From positions 3,723,001 through 3,787,000 of the forward strand of contig BSQZ01000001.1 in NCBI GenBank assembly GCA_033239005.1: DNA of 64,000 nucleotides, in the 5' to 3' direction. Made by a program: the position numbers and the translations under genes. Position 1 is the stretch's first letter. Each line of letters opens with the position of its first letter. Origin of the DNA: Lamellibrachia satsuma. Its lineage: Eukaryota; Annelida; Polychaeta; Sabellida; Siboglinidae. Below are positions 1 through 64,000 of the stretch, in pieces. The notes beneath the pieces were generated by a model. It was not told the DNA's origin, searched no databases, and saw only the letters and a program-made list of their open reading frames with translations.

Positions 1-245
1 TGTCTGTATGTATGTATGTCTGTATGTATGTATGTATGTATGTAAGTATGTATGTATGTATGTCTGTATGTATGTATGTATGTATGTATGTATGTATGTA
101 TGTATGTCTGTCTGTATGTATGTATGTATGTATGTTTGTATGTATGTATGTATGTATGTATGCATGCATGCATGCATGTAGACGTCTATGTACGTATGTA
201 AGTGTATGTTTTTATAAGTGTATGTATATGTGTGTATGCAAGTAC
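1..245 (+). repeat. (TATG)n microsatellite
   Basis: TATG/TGTC/TGCA tetranucleotide repeats run from the window start; the reading frame through them is a shadow. Confidence 0.95.
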
Positions 246-689
246 TTATGTACGCATGCACCCGCAACATCATATTCGAGGCGAGGTTCAAATGTTATTA
301 TTGTGAATAACAAAACAACCATTTTAAATACTAGTTTTAAAATACTAGTTTCTACATTACACAATACTGGTCCGCACTTGGTGACCACAGCGTCATTTGT
401 CGCACAAATAGTTCACCTCTGAAGGGTGATACCTTTGTGTTTATGTCAACACCCTACGTTCTTGCCGCTGGTACACGTCTCTTATATGGCACAAAGTCGG
501 CCAGTGTTCACAATCCCCAGAAGGGAACGTGTCGGTTCAGTGACTTGACAGACGAACCGTAACCGTTACAGGAGAACACGTATTAATAAACCCGATGAAA
601 ACAAACACCATGTTGTGTGGATTCGACGCACACGTGACACATAAAAGTGTATAACATATAAGTAAAAAGAGCTAATTATACTTCTGAAT

Positions 690-1330
690 AAAGCAATAGC
701 GAGGCCTCATTTAGAATATTGTATACAAGCTTGGAAACCATATCATAAGAAGGATATAGATACGCTTGAACGAATACAAAGGAGAGCAACTAACATGATT
801 CCAGAACTTAGAGATCTTAGGTATGAAGAACGCCTAAAATAATGTGGTTTGACAACCCTACACACAAGGAGCTTAAGATGAGATCAAATTGAAGATATTG
901 AATGGGTATGAAAATGTTGATAGAAATATGTTTTCTCACTCAAGAAAAATAGTAGAACTAGAGGACATGAGGTAACATTAGTCAAGGATCAGCGTAGATT
1001 GGATATCAGGATGTACTCGTTCTCACAAAGGACAATAAATGAATTGAACAAATTATCTAAATATTGTGTAACTGCTAGCAACGTGTTGAGTAACTGCTAG
1101 CAACGTGTTGTGTAACTGCTAGCAACGTGTTGTGTAACTGCTAGCAACGTGTTGTGTAACTGCTAGCAACGTGTTGTGTAACTGCTAGCAACGTGAACAT
1201 GTTTAAAAACAAGGTTAACTGAAAACATCAAACTATCAATAAGCCAATGGCTTCTTTGTCCAGTTGCCATCTGGGATTTGCCTTTGGTGGAAACCTCGTT
1301 AAATACATGTCACTTAAAACTGATTACACG
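690..1330 (+). mobile_element. CR1/L2-like LINE 3' fragment
   Basis: Translation gives ARPHLEYCIQAWKPYHKKD, then TLERIQRRATNMIPELRDL and RYEERL. This is the C-terminal end of a Jockey/CR1-superfamily reverse transcriptase, followed by the usual tail (RTRGHEVTLVKDQRRLDIRM, FSQRTINELNKLS, NMFKNKVN). Stops and frame changes show it is dead. A 22-bp minisatellite (1069-1195) has expanded inside it. Confidence 0.75.
1069..1195 (+). repeat. 22-bp minisatellite inside a LINE fragment
   Basis: Six units of TAACTGCTAGCAACGTGTTG plus TG, expanded from one copy present in the parent LINE tail. Confidence 0.92.
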
Positions 1331-3153
1331 TGCAGGCTAGGTACATCGGATTAGCCTGTATGGATTAACCTGCATTTATACGTATATTTGTTTAGTGAAA
1401 TTAAAGGAAAATATAAGATGCTTTCTTATACTCATTACAACAGTTCACAATTCGGCTGCTCGTGCATAACAAATACTTTCACGGGGAACTTCCAACTTAG
1501 TCGTCAGTAGCTGACACAGAGAGTGTGGTTTCAGCGGCACTAATGACATTGAATATCAGTTGACGTATATATCATAAGAAACTCTGAATTTTGTTCAACG
1601 TTGCGGATTTACATGGAATAAAGTGTTTGTGGATTTAGGCTTTTTGGACTGAATGTCTGCGGGATGCGACTGAACGTAGCCTCTACATACACTGTAATTG
1701 ATTTGTCATGATCGGACAGTTCAGTAGACTCAAAGGTGTTAACGAATTATTGAGCCAAGTTGATTCGCTCAGTCGGCAACACATTGTAGGAAACGGTGTG
1801 TTTGTTGCAATGCGGGAGAGCACGTGCGGTCTGTGCCGGGGCCTTTGCTAAATCTGGACGAGCGATGACCTGCAAAATAGCCACACGCCCATTTCAATAG
1901 GCACTCATTGGTGTCGCGGATTGGCCGAACACGCCCGAGTTGACCTGGGGTGACAACAGTTGATCAACAACAACAACAACAACAACAACAACAGTAACGA
2001 GCAGTAGCCGTGTCCCGACAGTGGTTCACATTTTACCTTGACGAAACCACATGATAATGTTATGTACGTTGTACTCAGGCCCGTAGTCTGGGTGAATTCT
2101 GGGGGGGTTGAGAGAAAGTTGAACTCTTGAGGGTATCCGGGGGGTTTTCTCCCGAACAAATGGACTAATTTACTTAGACCTTACAACTACGCATGATGCC
2201 CTGTATGTAATATTAAATATATAAAAATATTAACTATCTATTCCAAGTCATATGTGCTGTCATAATTTACAAGGATCGACAAACTGCGGCCCGCGGAACT
2301 TGATTTATTTGGCCCGAGATAAACTAAATGCGAAATTGTGCATTAAAATTGTGTTGTGAATGATCTGTTTGGCTTTCTTAAGCATTTGTTTGTCTTTCAA
2401 ATGACCTACATTCTGACTGTACTTGATTATACGGTTGTCAATCTCTTCTTCCATAGTTCCGTTAGAGGACTAAAACATCAAGGATCCAAGCTCAGAGGCG
2501 CAACAAACCAAAATCATTAAGCATGATATCGTGAACAGGGATGCGCAAAAGTTATAATCAGAGCGAGAGACCGGATTTAGGGCGAAATGATTTTTTTTTT
2601 AATCTGGATACTTTTTTAATATTTTCAAATGATGTTAAGGTGATAATGAATTCGTTCCAGATGTTTGACGAATTTACAGCGAAAACTCTCTTGCTCGGGT
2701 AAGCTTGGCATTAGGAACAAAAAGTTGTTGTGAGATAGATTAGCTGTGTTGTTTGTGTGTATTTGAAAGGCGAATGAGACCAGCTAAATATGGTGGCTGT
2801 CGTGTTGATGGAACGCAATAAAATATATATTTTGTTAATTCTGATACTGAAAAGTCTTTGTTGAGAGCATCCTACTGTACGAGTCAGAAACATTGACACA
2901 CGTGTGCGTGCGTGCGCCCGTGCTTGTGTGCGTGCGTGCGCACAGGTGTTCACGCGGGTGCGTGCGTGAATACGTGCGTGCGTGCATGCATGCAAAAAAG
3001 TACGCATAACAACGTACAGGCGTAATGTCAATGAAAACAGTGTTTAAATAATTAATAAACTATAGTGGACATCAGCAGCGGATCCAGGGGGTCTGAAGAC
3101 TCCCCAGGCAATAGAGAGGGGGGTGTGTCCGTGGCAAATATTATGTAAATGAA

Positions 3154-3157
<4 letters not shown>

Positions 3158-3250
<93 letters not shown>

Positions 3251-3278
3251 TTATATATTTATATATATATATATATAA
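3158..3278 (+). repeat. (TA)n microsatellite
   Basis: About 45 nearly pure TA dinucleotides followed by TTTATTTATATA-type variants. Non-coding. Confidence 0.96.
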
Positions 3279-4907
3279 AGACTGAAGTATTAGCAGCCGG
3301 CTAATATTAACCCTTCTGTAAGTAGAACGACACATGTGTCGCCCCCTTTTCGTAAGTAGAACGACATTTGACTACGACTGATTAAGACCTCCTTGCCAAC
3401 AAGCACATTACATACTAAGTGGGCTAACATGTTTATGGACGGCGCATGAATAAATTGAACTGTTCCTGTGAGTGAACTGTTGTTGACGAAGACGGTATTG
3501 AACACGGGGCGCATGCAGCGGTTCCACATGGCTGCGTCTCAATGTCACCCGTTCGTAATTACTGTTACTGGCTGCCACACGAGTAACAAACTGGCTGCCC
3601 CACCGAGACAGACGATAGAAGTGATTAGGTAGAATACGAGAGAGGCGACAAAAGTGACTTGGTAGAATTCGAGGATCGTTGTCTTCTAATCCATAAGAGG
3701 TAAGTTACCTTTACAACAGACAGACAACAAGACGGCTCGCTAGACGTTCAGCCTCTCTAACTACAACCCAGAAGTTTCCGCTAGCGTGACTGGTGGTCGG
3801 ATATAATTACTATCAAGCTGATGACCACTCACACTTAGCGGACGCATGAACTCTAAGTCTCGTTCAAACATGTTTCAATTAAGAAATGTTGCAGCAATAC
3901 AATTTCCATCGTGTGTGATAAACATTCTACCATCCATTCTGATGTCAATCGATTTGAGACAAATCGACTTTGATTAAGAGAGACTGGACAGACACGACTC
4001 CGCTAATTCCCTGCCCGAGAGTGCTATTGTTGAGGTCTCTATCTGCTCTGTCGATGACACAGATCTTTAATATTTGTTGCGCTGAATTTCTTTGATGTGA
4101 GTTGTGGCAAGACTGTTTTACCAGTAGTAAAAATGCCTGCAAATATATTTATGGACACCCGGTACAGGTATATGTTTGGTTCCTACTTCTGTGTAGTATG
4201 TCGCTTTTGAATTTATTTGCGTCTAGATACATAATTATAGTCAACGTCCATTAGCCCAAGTAACGAAAGCAACCAATGAGAAAGTAGCGAACACAGTAAT
4301 GAAAACAGCGGTGAACACAGTATTGAACACAGTTTGTCCCTTTGAGCAATGTGTGTATAACATCAAAACATCAGAACCAGTGGAGGTGCGGGGAGCATTG
4401 GGCCACGCCCCTTTTGACTTAATTTTTGTCGTACCTAACCTTTTGCGCCACTACTTGGTACCATGGTAAACTTGGTCCGCCCATTAAATTAGTACGACCT
4501 CGCCCTCGGCACGACCTCACTCTCGGCACGACCTCACTCTCGGCCGTGTCATCCTAAATCTAATGTCACGACTAATGTTTTATCATACTTTGGACTTTTG
4601 TAATTTTACCTTGAATGGAATTTATCTAATATTTGGCATACGTGTATGTCATTCTTAATCACATTGAGGAGGAGAATTAAGTACTGACATGCTGCTGACC
4701 AACACCACCTACAGTTAATTAAACCACCCACAATAGGCTGTGAACTGCGGGTGCCTGAGGTCGCGTCCAAACACGCTTAACCAAATAGCAAAGCCGGTGG
4801 CTGATTGCATCGAGTTTGACTGTAAACACCTGTTTATTGTTATATTGTCCTTCCATTGGGTTATATCCTTCCGTGTGCAGGTACATCATTCTGTACCCCC
4901 AGTACTA

Positions 4908-4908
4908 T

Positions 4909-4955
<47 letters not shown>

Positions 4956-4961
4956 CACACA
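4908..4961 (+). repeat. (ACGC)n microsatellite
   Basis: Tetranucleotide ACGC/CGCA repeats. A related GTGC-type tract lies at 5845-5915. Confidence 0.93.
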
Positions 4962-6810
4962 TTGTCATTCACTATTTCATACCCCATTCACAACTGTTTG
5001 TTATGTACGATTCCGGGGAATGAGTCCCCGTTGGTTACTAAAAATTAAAAGCTTAATATATGAAGCTGTGAACATCTACATTGCTATTCACACCGTGTAT
5101 AAGATGTATAAGTGTGCATAATCCAATTAATGTAATAACAGTAACATGTACGAGTGACACTTGTTTTGCGATCCACGCGTTCTTTGGTGGAACAATGTGG
5201 CCCGTATGATGTTACAACTTGCCCCGTTCACGGAGCTAGTTGTTACAGTCGACCGCGCCTGAGAAACTTCACATATCTACCTAACTACAATATGGAATAT
5301 CAATGGTATAGTACATTTTATTAACACGAATAATAAATGAAATGCATACGTTGACAGGAATAATACATCTAGTATATATTTCACAAAACGTGACTAAAAA
5401 TTGTAACAACCAGTCCCGCTCTCCCCTAATACAAGCGACCTGTTGGACTTATTAAAATATTTTGTTATGCCAGCTTAACTGTGTTGATGAGTTACCTGGC
5501 CTAGATTGAGCCGGGTTGATTGACGAGTCACCTGGCCTAGATTGAGCCGGGTTGATTGCGCACATTCGGCGCTGCGTTGTCAGGGATATCTCACGGACAG
5601 GGTGTTTCCTTGTAGGCGAGTGGGGCAGCATGTGCTGGTCGTGTGACCTTTCAAATAGCCACACGCCCCTTTCAATAGGCAGTCATTGGTCTCGCGGATT
5701 AACCAAAGGTCAAATGCGTCCAAAATGGGCATGTTAATATAGGGTGTGACAATGAATTGTAATAGTAATGATGATGATGATGATTTTTATGATGATGATG
5801 ATAATGATGATAATAAGAATGAAAATAATAACGATGATGATGATTATATGTGTGTGTGGGTGTGTGTGGGTGCGTGCGTGCGTGCGTGTGTGCGTGCATG
5901 CGTGCGTGCGTGCGAAGCATGATGGTAATATAGGCCATTCGCAATGCTCAGATAAGCATATTTTAATAACTTCAGCTGTACAGGACATTATGGCCGAATC
6001 GTGCCTACGTTGGTCCGGAATGACGTGATACGCATGGCTGGACATACCCTAAGTGGGTTAATATGTCCATGGGTGGCGCAGCTCGAACAAATTCTACCCG
6101 TACGCACGTGACCCGGTAACTAAGATGCCTTTTGTTGACGCTGAATGGGTCAAATGCGTACGTGCATGTCTTGGTTCCACATGGCTGCATCTAAATGCCA
6201 CCCGTTCGTTAAGACTGTTATTAACTGCAATATTAGTTCAAACGCCCCGCGACTAGCTACCGAGACAGACGAGTCTGTGGGTAGAAATAGAAATTATTCG
6301 TGGATCGTTGTCTTCAAATTCATAAGAGGTAGGTGGTTTGTGTGACAGACGTACCGCAAGACTGCTTGCTATACGTCAAATCTCACCTGAACCAATTCAG
6401 CAGTTTCTGCTAGTTTGACTGCAAGTCGGCTGCTGTCAAAGCCCAGAGGGTAGTCATGTTGACCTGCACCCGGATGGATTAGTTTGTGACGTACGCAAGT
6501 TAACGACGCGGACGCGTACATTGTATTTCCAGTAGTTATAAAACTTACTTCAATTAATAAGTATTCCCTCTCTGGTAGTGTTATTGTTGAGGTCTCTGTC
6601 GCCACCTCTGTCGATAACACTCGCAATATTTTTTGCGTTGAATGACTTTGATGTGTATTATGGCAAGTTTCCCGTCATAAAAAATTTGGGAATAACCTTT
6701 TGGACATCAATGCTGTACGAGTTTATACATATTTGATCCCTACTTATTCGCCTTCCTTATAAATATTACTTTCTTGTCAGAATAATAACGGCGATGTCTA
6801 GGATATATCG

Positions 6811-7105
6811 AACTGTGCACGATGTCACCACCCAAACAAATACCAAATCATCCCAGATCATTGCTCTCGAACTGTGCACGATGCCACCATCCAAACAAAT
6901 ACCAAATCATCCCAGATCATTGCTCTCGAACTGTGCACGATGCCACCACCCAAACAGATACCAAATCATTCTAGATCATTGCTCTCGAACTGTGCACGAT
7001 GCCACCACCCAAACAGATACCAAATCATTCTAGATCATTGCTCTCGAACTGTGCACGATGCCACCACCCAAACAAATATCAAATCACCCCAGATCAGGTC
7101 TACAT
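6811..7105 (+). repeat. 59-bp tandem repeat
   Basis: Five units beginning AACTGTGCACGATGCCACCA. Overlapping open frames are shadows of the repeat. Confidence 0.93.
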
Positions 7106-7544
7106 CAACTTCTTCTTTCCACACACAATGTCGTTTGACGGAACGGAACGTCTACACCGAGAACGTATTAGTTGCTCCGACAATTCAGGTCCTCAAGGGA
7201 GCTGCTATCTCACACTTCTAATTCGTGGTATATGTTTTTATTAATACTTTGACCATAAACACCTTTACGTGTGGGGCAGCATCCAAAGGCATTATATCTT
7301 GACGTATGGACTATGCCGGCTAGTCAACAAATTAGGCGTTGGAGACAGCGACACGGTGTGTCCCACTGTTACAGTGCGGCACACCATGCAACTGTTCAGA
7401 ATGTCTTCAACACTGTGTGTGCTCTAAAAAGGCTGTCCAGGAGCCCGGGAGGGGGAGGGAACTGAAATAGATATTCACCCGCTGTTTCCTTCTCGTCCCT
7501 TGTCCACCCAATGCACCCGTCTCCAGTGTCATGGTCCGCCAGAC

Positions 7545-7900
7545 TGGTGTGAGATATTGGGGTATGAAAATATTATATAAATATTTTTTTTCTCTCAAGA
7601 AAGATAGTAGAACTAGTGGACATGGAGTAAAATTAGTAAATGATCAGTGTATATGGATATCAGGAAGTACTCGTTCTCACAGATGACAATAAATGAATGG
7701 AACAAATTATCTACAGATTGTGTAAATGCTAGCAGCGTGAACATGTTTAAAAACAAGGTTAACACATATCTCAGGAGGGCGGGTTACACATGGATAAAAA
7801 TGTTGGATTCTCGATAAGGCTGAGCAAAACGTCCTTGTCCACTTGCCACCTGAGCCTTTGTCTTGGAGGGAAATCTTGTTAAATCTTGAGTCTCCTTCCA
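7545..7900 (+). mobile_element. CR1/L2-like LINE 3' end, second copy
   Basis: This matches the 3' half of the 690-1330 element (tail residues, the NMFKNKVN equivalent and the 3' UTR with TCCTTGTCCACTTGCCA), without the internal 22-bp array. It is non-coding and decayed. Confidence 0.65.
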
Positions 7901-8589
7901 GGGTTTGAAGTTTGGTAGATTCCACCCGTTAACGAGGAAGCACCGTTCGTTTTTGGTAGGACAGCCTCTAGAGAAATGATGCATATTTATAAACAACTTG
8001 CCTGGACAAGCACGGTGAAAATGCATTTTCAGTTGTATAGTCCACCTTCAAAGGAGCTTGATAATTTGACCTTCCAAATATGGACGATATTTCTAAATAA
8101 TTGGCCGATATCTGTATTTATTTTATGAAATCACGCCAATGATGGTCATTTTGAAGGAGGCAGTGAAATAAATGAAAGTATGATAAGTTGGTGATTAACA
8201 ATACAGTCTAGAGTTGATTAAAAACACCGACAATAGGCTCTAAGCTACGGGTGCCTGAGATTGCGTCCAAACACGTTTAACCAGTATACAAGTAATAAAG
8301 CCGTTGGCTAATTGCATTTGGCTGCAGACACCTGTTTACTGTTGTTGTCTTCACATTTGGTTAGATCCTCGTGCAGGCGTATGACAATTGGTCACATTAC
8401 GTCAATGTCCATAAATTACAGCTTTCACGTGTTAATTGGCAGTGGGCAGACTCTGACCGCCCACATATCAACGTAGTGATTATTAGACTGAACGTCAAAC
8501 ATTTCAAAACGAGTCACTTGGCTGGATCGACACTTTTCTCTTCTGAAAAACAAGGTAGGCAAACAAAGACAAAAGTGACATTTGATGTT

Positions 8590-8705
8590 TACTTGGATCT
8601 GATCAACATTGATCCTATACATGTTTACTTGTACTTGGATCTGGTCAACAGTGATCCTATAAATGTTTACTTGGATCTGGTCAACAGTGATCCTATACAT
8701 GTTTG
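8590..8705 (+). repeat. Three 36-42-bp repeats just upstream of the start codon
   Basis: Units share GGATCTGGTCAACAGTGATC followed by CTATACATGTTTACTT. They end about 40 bp before the ATG, so they lie in the promoter or 5' UTR. Confidence 0.85.
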
Positions 8706-8743
8706 CGTTGCTTCACTGTTCCAGGGCGCAGTATGCAGCGATC

Positions 8744-60515
<51,772 letters not shown>

Positions 60516-60927
60516 GAAGATACAGTCTCCAACAGAGAGAAACAAGACTCAACCAAAATGGACTGACAACCTACAAATGGATACGGATGATGAAAAGAGA
60601 ACACTATAGGCACATGCTCTAGTAGCACCCATTCGCTTGTTTTTACTAGATAAACATTCACATAAACCTATTATAAATAAGGGAATCAATTGTTTTTAAT
60701 TAAATGTTTTGACAATATTAATTTTTTTATTTGTTTTAATTTAATGAACAATATATATTTTAATATCAATTGAGTACATTTATCTGGAGAAAAAAATAAC
60801 TGGAGTATGTGTTTTCATATTTTAAGCATTCTTATATAACAAACTGCACAATTTATTTTACTTGAGCATTTTTCCAAAAAGTTTGGCATATCAACAGAAG
60901 TATTTGAATTCAGTGCTTATGTTTCAA

Positions 60928-60933
60928 AATAAA
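60928..60933 (+). terminator. Candidate polyadenylation signal
   Basis: AATAAA lies about 320-410 bp after the possible stop codons in AT-rich 3' flank. It is the first canonical hexamer that I noted, but such hexamers are common in AT-rich DNA. Confidence 0.35.
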
Positions 60934-61145
60934 TAAGGCTGATAAATTAGTAGTAACAAGTAACAACTAATTGTTTAATCATTAAATATTTTCGCTGCTG
61001 CCGTGTATTTAGTATCCAAATCATTTGTGTGCGCTAATGATGGATGTCACCCTTGCTCTGCACCGTGTACTGTACTAATCTAATACTGGAAAGTCGTATA
61101 CAACTGTGTTATCTAACTACTGTTACAGTCGACAACACTACTTGT

Positions 61146-61510
61146 CAGCAGTCAGTTAGTACATCACTGTTGCTACTCTGTTATGTTAGTAATGATAAAG
61201 GTATGAATCACAGCGAAAAGAACATGTGTAACATCAAGTTGTTAATTCGCCTGCTTGTATACATGTCTACTTGAACAATCCAAGGACTGTTTTACATGGC
61301 GACAGTAACTAATATATGTATTTCTACACCAGCAGTCAGTTAGTACATCACTGTTGCTACTCTGTTATGTTAGTAATGATAAAGGTATGAATCACAGTGA
61401 AAAGAACATGTGTAACATCAAGTTGTTCTTAAGTCACCTGCTTGTATACATATCTAATTGAATGATCCAAGAACTGTTCTATGTGGTGACAGTAACTAAG
61501 ATATGTATTT
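61146..61510 (+). repeat. 184-bp tandem duplication in the 3' flank
   Basis: The segment from CAGCAGTCAGTTAGTACATC at 61146 recurs at 61330 with few differences. Confidence 0.88.
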
Positions 61511-62390
61511 CTTAAATGATCCTTTTTATATAGTCATTTACATGAAAATTATTCATCAACTAATTGCAGTTCCATTACAAAAACTTCCCCCTCACAATCT
61601 GCAATTTAGAATTAGTTGTCTGAATATTCCAATGGATGAGAATAATTACTCATTCAGTTTCAGCATGTGAGTGAATGTGACTCTGTGATTAAAGTTTTGA
61701 TTTGCACCTCATACAGATATTGCTGTCATGACATACCGCAGGTACAGCTGCTGTCCAGTTCAAGTTCCTGGCTAACTCATCCTCAGCCTAACTGTTGCTG
61801 GTACATGTGTAGATATGCTTGTCATTGTGTTGCACAAATTGTGCTTTTTAATGTGCTCTTGCTGTAAGCTCTTGAATCTCTAAAACACTCATTGTCTTGC
61901 TTTTTTCCAATCATGAATCAAAAAGATGCAAATGCCAACATGAATGGTAATATTAATGAATCAAATAATCAGTGTGAACCACAATCACAATTTAGCACCA
62001 TTTATTACCCTGTTACATAATCAATAATGTTATTGTGACAACAGTAATTTATTAAATGGTTCTTTTCTATTTATGGTGGATTATAAGACGGTAACAAAGT
62101 AATGTTGCTTTTGTCCAATAATGTTGTAACTTAATGCTACCTGGAAGTGCTCACACACAGACAATTAACAGCTTGGCATTTGTGTTACTTCAAACAAAAT
62201 GTGATAAACCAAAGCAGGGAATATAATTACAAGTTTTCAAATTATAAATAGTAACATTATATTGTGTATACGTTTAATACATTCATCCTAAACGGTTTTT
62301 GCTGATATTAAAAATGTTATTTCTCTTAATTACATTCAAAATTTATGGCTATTAATATAAATGCATGCTCTGTAGAAGTAAATTTATTAA

Positions 62391-62393
<3 letters not shown>

Positions 62394-62473
<80 letters not shown>
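62394..62473 (+). repeat. (TA)n microsatellite
   Basis: About 40 TA units in the 3' flank. Confidence 0.96.
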
Positions 62474-62476
<3 letters not shown>

Positions 62477-63121
62477 AAAAAATAAGTCTGAATGGGCCCC
62501 TTGGATAAACACTTCTAAACATAAAACATTAAAAATACCAAGTTTCTAGTAAAAATATGCATCCACTATCAGCCTGCAGTGACTAATTAATCCATTCCAT
62601 GGCTCGGCATACTAGAGTGAGAAGGAATACAACTTCCTCACTAGTGCCATTAACTTCTGTTATTTAGACACCAGCTAACTATACCTGAATTAATTTACAT
62701 CAGGTGTAAACTGCTAATAAAATATTTCACAAATGGTTACACATTCCATCCCCTATATGTATTAATATATGTAGATATAAACATTGTTCAACATATGATA
62801 TTTTTTGTAATTAAGTAGTAATTGGTTAGTAAAATGTATAATAAAGAATTACTATGTTATGTGTGTGTGAGTGCATGTGTGCGTGCGTGTGTGTGTAATC
62901 CTATCTTTCTTTGAGGCATCCTTAACTGATAACAAGTTTGTTAATCATACACCAACAAATTCCCACTAATGATATGTTTGTTAAAGTACCACAAATACTA
63001 TGTTCACCTGCTGGTGTTTTCCTATGAACTTCACTAAAGAACAGCAGATGAACATTAAGTCTAGTTAGTAAACATTAAGTCTAGTTAGTAAACTATTTGT
63101 TAAATGGTTACTAGAGTGTTC

Positions 63122-63215
63122 CTACAATCTTTCTGTCCCATCGTCCATAAGTAAGTTGTCCATCAACGTCTTGGCTCGTGGACTGTCATTTCTTCTTGCT
63201 CCATTATGACCAAAA
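63122..63215 (-). CDS. Candidate terminal exon of a convergent neighbouring gene
   Basis: On the minus strand, GGTTTTGTTTTAG is followed by one split-codon base and 31 codons: FGHNGARRNDSPRAKTLMDN, then LLMDDGTERL and a TAG. The acceptor is strong. The peptide is hydrophilic and coding-like, and the gene would converge on the mucin gene, sharing the intergenic space. I do not recognise the family, and no upstream exon of it was seen in the last 0.8 kb of the window. Confidence 0.5.
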
Positions 63216-63430
63216 CTAAAACAAAACCAGTGCACTGTGAGTTATTAATTACACTGACATTGATAATAAATGCTCATAAACAAAAACACATTTCTACACT
63301 GAAGTTACATGAATTTAACATGATAATTATATTTTTGGTAGCATCCAGTTATTTGGAGGTATGTATGTAATTAAACCATAAACTATCAGAAATTATTAAA
63401 TCTGCTAAACCTAATAATATTATCCACTAT

Positions 63431-63868
63431 TAAGGGAAGATATGGCAACTGGAATGACGTTTTCTGACAAAATTATCCAAAATGTATTTCCTCCATATTC
63501 CAATAGCTTTGTATATCCATCAATAAAAGTCTCTTTTATGACAATGACATACCGCTAAATAAGTTTCACCTACATATTCTCTAACAATTGTCAACAAATT
63601 TATTGGGTGCAATATTTTGGGGGTAGTATATAAAATGTGTCGACTCATAACTTTGAACTTTCTTATTTTAGAGTAGTTCTATAGTTAAATAAGCCAATGG
63701 TGATTGTGAAAGTATTATGATAAAACATACATTGGTTTTTATGTGTTGTAAAATGTTCAATATAATATTCCTTTAAATTCAGTAAGACCCACTCTACCGT
63801 TTGGGCATAACAATTTTACTTTTACCATTTACAAAAAAAATTCAAATCCAGCTGCCATATCTCCCTTG
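63431..63868. mobile_element. Possible MITE with about 21-bp inverted ends
   Basis: AAGGGAAGATATGGCAACTG at 63432 is the near-perfect inverse of the segment ending at 63868 (CATATCTCCCTTG), with one base gap and one mismatch. The enclosed 400 bp is AT-rich without an ORF. A target duplication was not identified. Confidence 0.4.
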
Positions 63869-64000
63869 AGGGTGGCCGACCTCTCTGAAGGGCAATTCCA
63901 TGGTAACGGAATAACAATTCACAGCATTTTTTGGCATATATGTTTACATTTTCAAGAGCAGCATATGCCTAAAAAGGAAAGTTAAACATGATCTTGAAAT

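Larger units (their letters stand above)
1..8743. other. 5' flanking DNA without a supported gene
   Basis: No exon with convincing coding content was found here. The region holds microsatellites, LINE 3' fragments (690-1330, 7545-7900) and a 59-bp repeat (6811-7100). It also has dispersed repeat pairs: 3290-4150 resembles 6010-6700, 1876-1925 resembles 5651-5705, and 4716-4880 resembles 8214-8370. It presumably contains the mucin promoter near its right end, but no TATA box or initiator can be fixed. Confidence 0.6.
60934..64000. other. 3' flanking DNA
   Basis: AT-rich sequence with a 184-bp tandem duplication (61146-61510), a long (TA)n at 62394-62473, a (GT)n-like tract near 62870-62895, a terminal-inverted-repeat pair (63431 and 63868) and the candidate minus-strand exon at 63122-63215. 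No other coding signal was seen. Confidence 0.6.

Noticed and set aside
3141..3335. IYIYIY-type frames over TA tracts here and at 10582-10876, 12133-12468 and 44350-44622
   Set aside because: Pure (TA)n translation.

Overview
The window is animal genomic DNA. It has intron-rich gene structure with GT-AG introns, abundant (TA)n, (CA)n and (TATG)n microsatellites, LINE and MITE remnants, and many minisatellites. The protein encoded and the style of the repeats fit a lophotrochozoan, most likely a mollusc. That placement is inference, since no species marker was seen.

One very large plus-strand gene fills most of the window, from about 8.74 kb to about 60.5 kb. Splicing the recognisable exons by phase gives roughly 52 exons and a protein of about 3,600 residues with one continuous frame. 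Nearly all introns outside the folded multi-exon domains are phase 1. The product is a mucin-4-like type I transmembrane protein. In order it has a signal peptide; an N-terminal mucin-like region built from repeated small exons, a Ly6/uPAR-like domain and five copies of a helix-CCC module; a 3.27-kb exon of about 67 twelve-residue acidic Thr/Glu/Asp/Trp repeats; two EGF domains; NIDO; AMOP; VWD with a GDPH motif; a cadherin-like domain; about 13 more EGF-type domains; two SEA domains, each with a GSVVV self-cleavage motif; one transmembrane helix; and a cytoplasmic tail.

Layout: 1-8.7 kb is non-coding flank with microsatellites, dispersed repeats and LINE fragments. 8.7-25 kb is the N-terminal exon nursery. 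It was built by tandem and segmental duplication, including a clear 1.59-kb duplication, with both live and decayed exon copies. 25.3-28.6 kb is the giant repeat exon. 30.4-34.4 kb holds EGF-NIDO-AMOP. 34.8-38.8 kb is a 4-kb array of a 68-bp satellite inside one intron. 38.8-40.7 kb is VWD. 42.5-52.8 kb holds the cadherin-like and EGF domains and is interrupted by an antisense RTE-like reverse transcriptase relic at about 48-49.3 kb. 53.1-56.7 kb holds the SEA pair, and 57.3-60.6 kb the membrane anchor and tail. 60.6-64 kb is 3' flank. It also holds one good candidate terminal exon of a convergent minus-strand gene (63122-63215).

The most interesting points are the recurring short amphipathic helix ending in three consecutive cysteines, which looks like a covalent oligomerisation module; the exon birth-and-decay visible around it; and the repeated finding that minisatellites contain, or directly abut, this gene's own splice sites.
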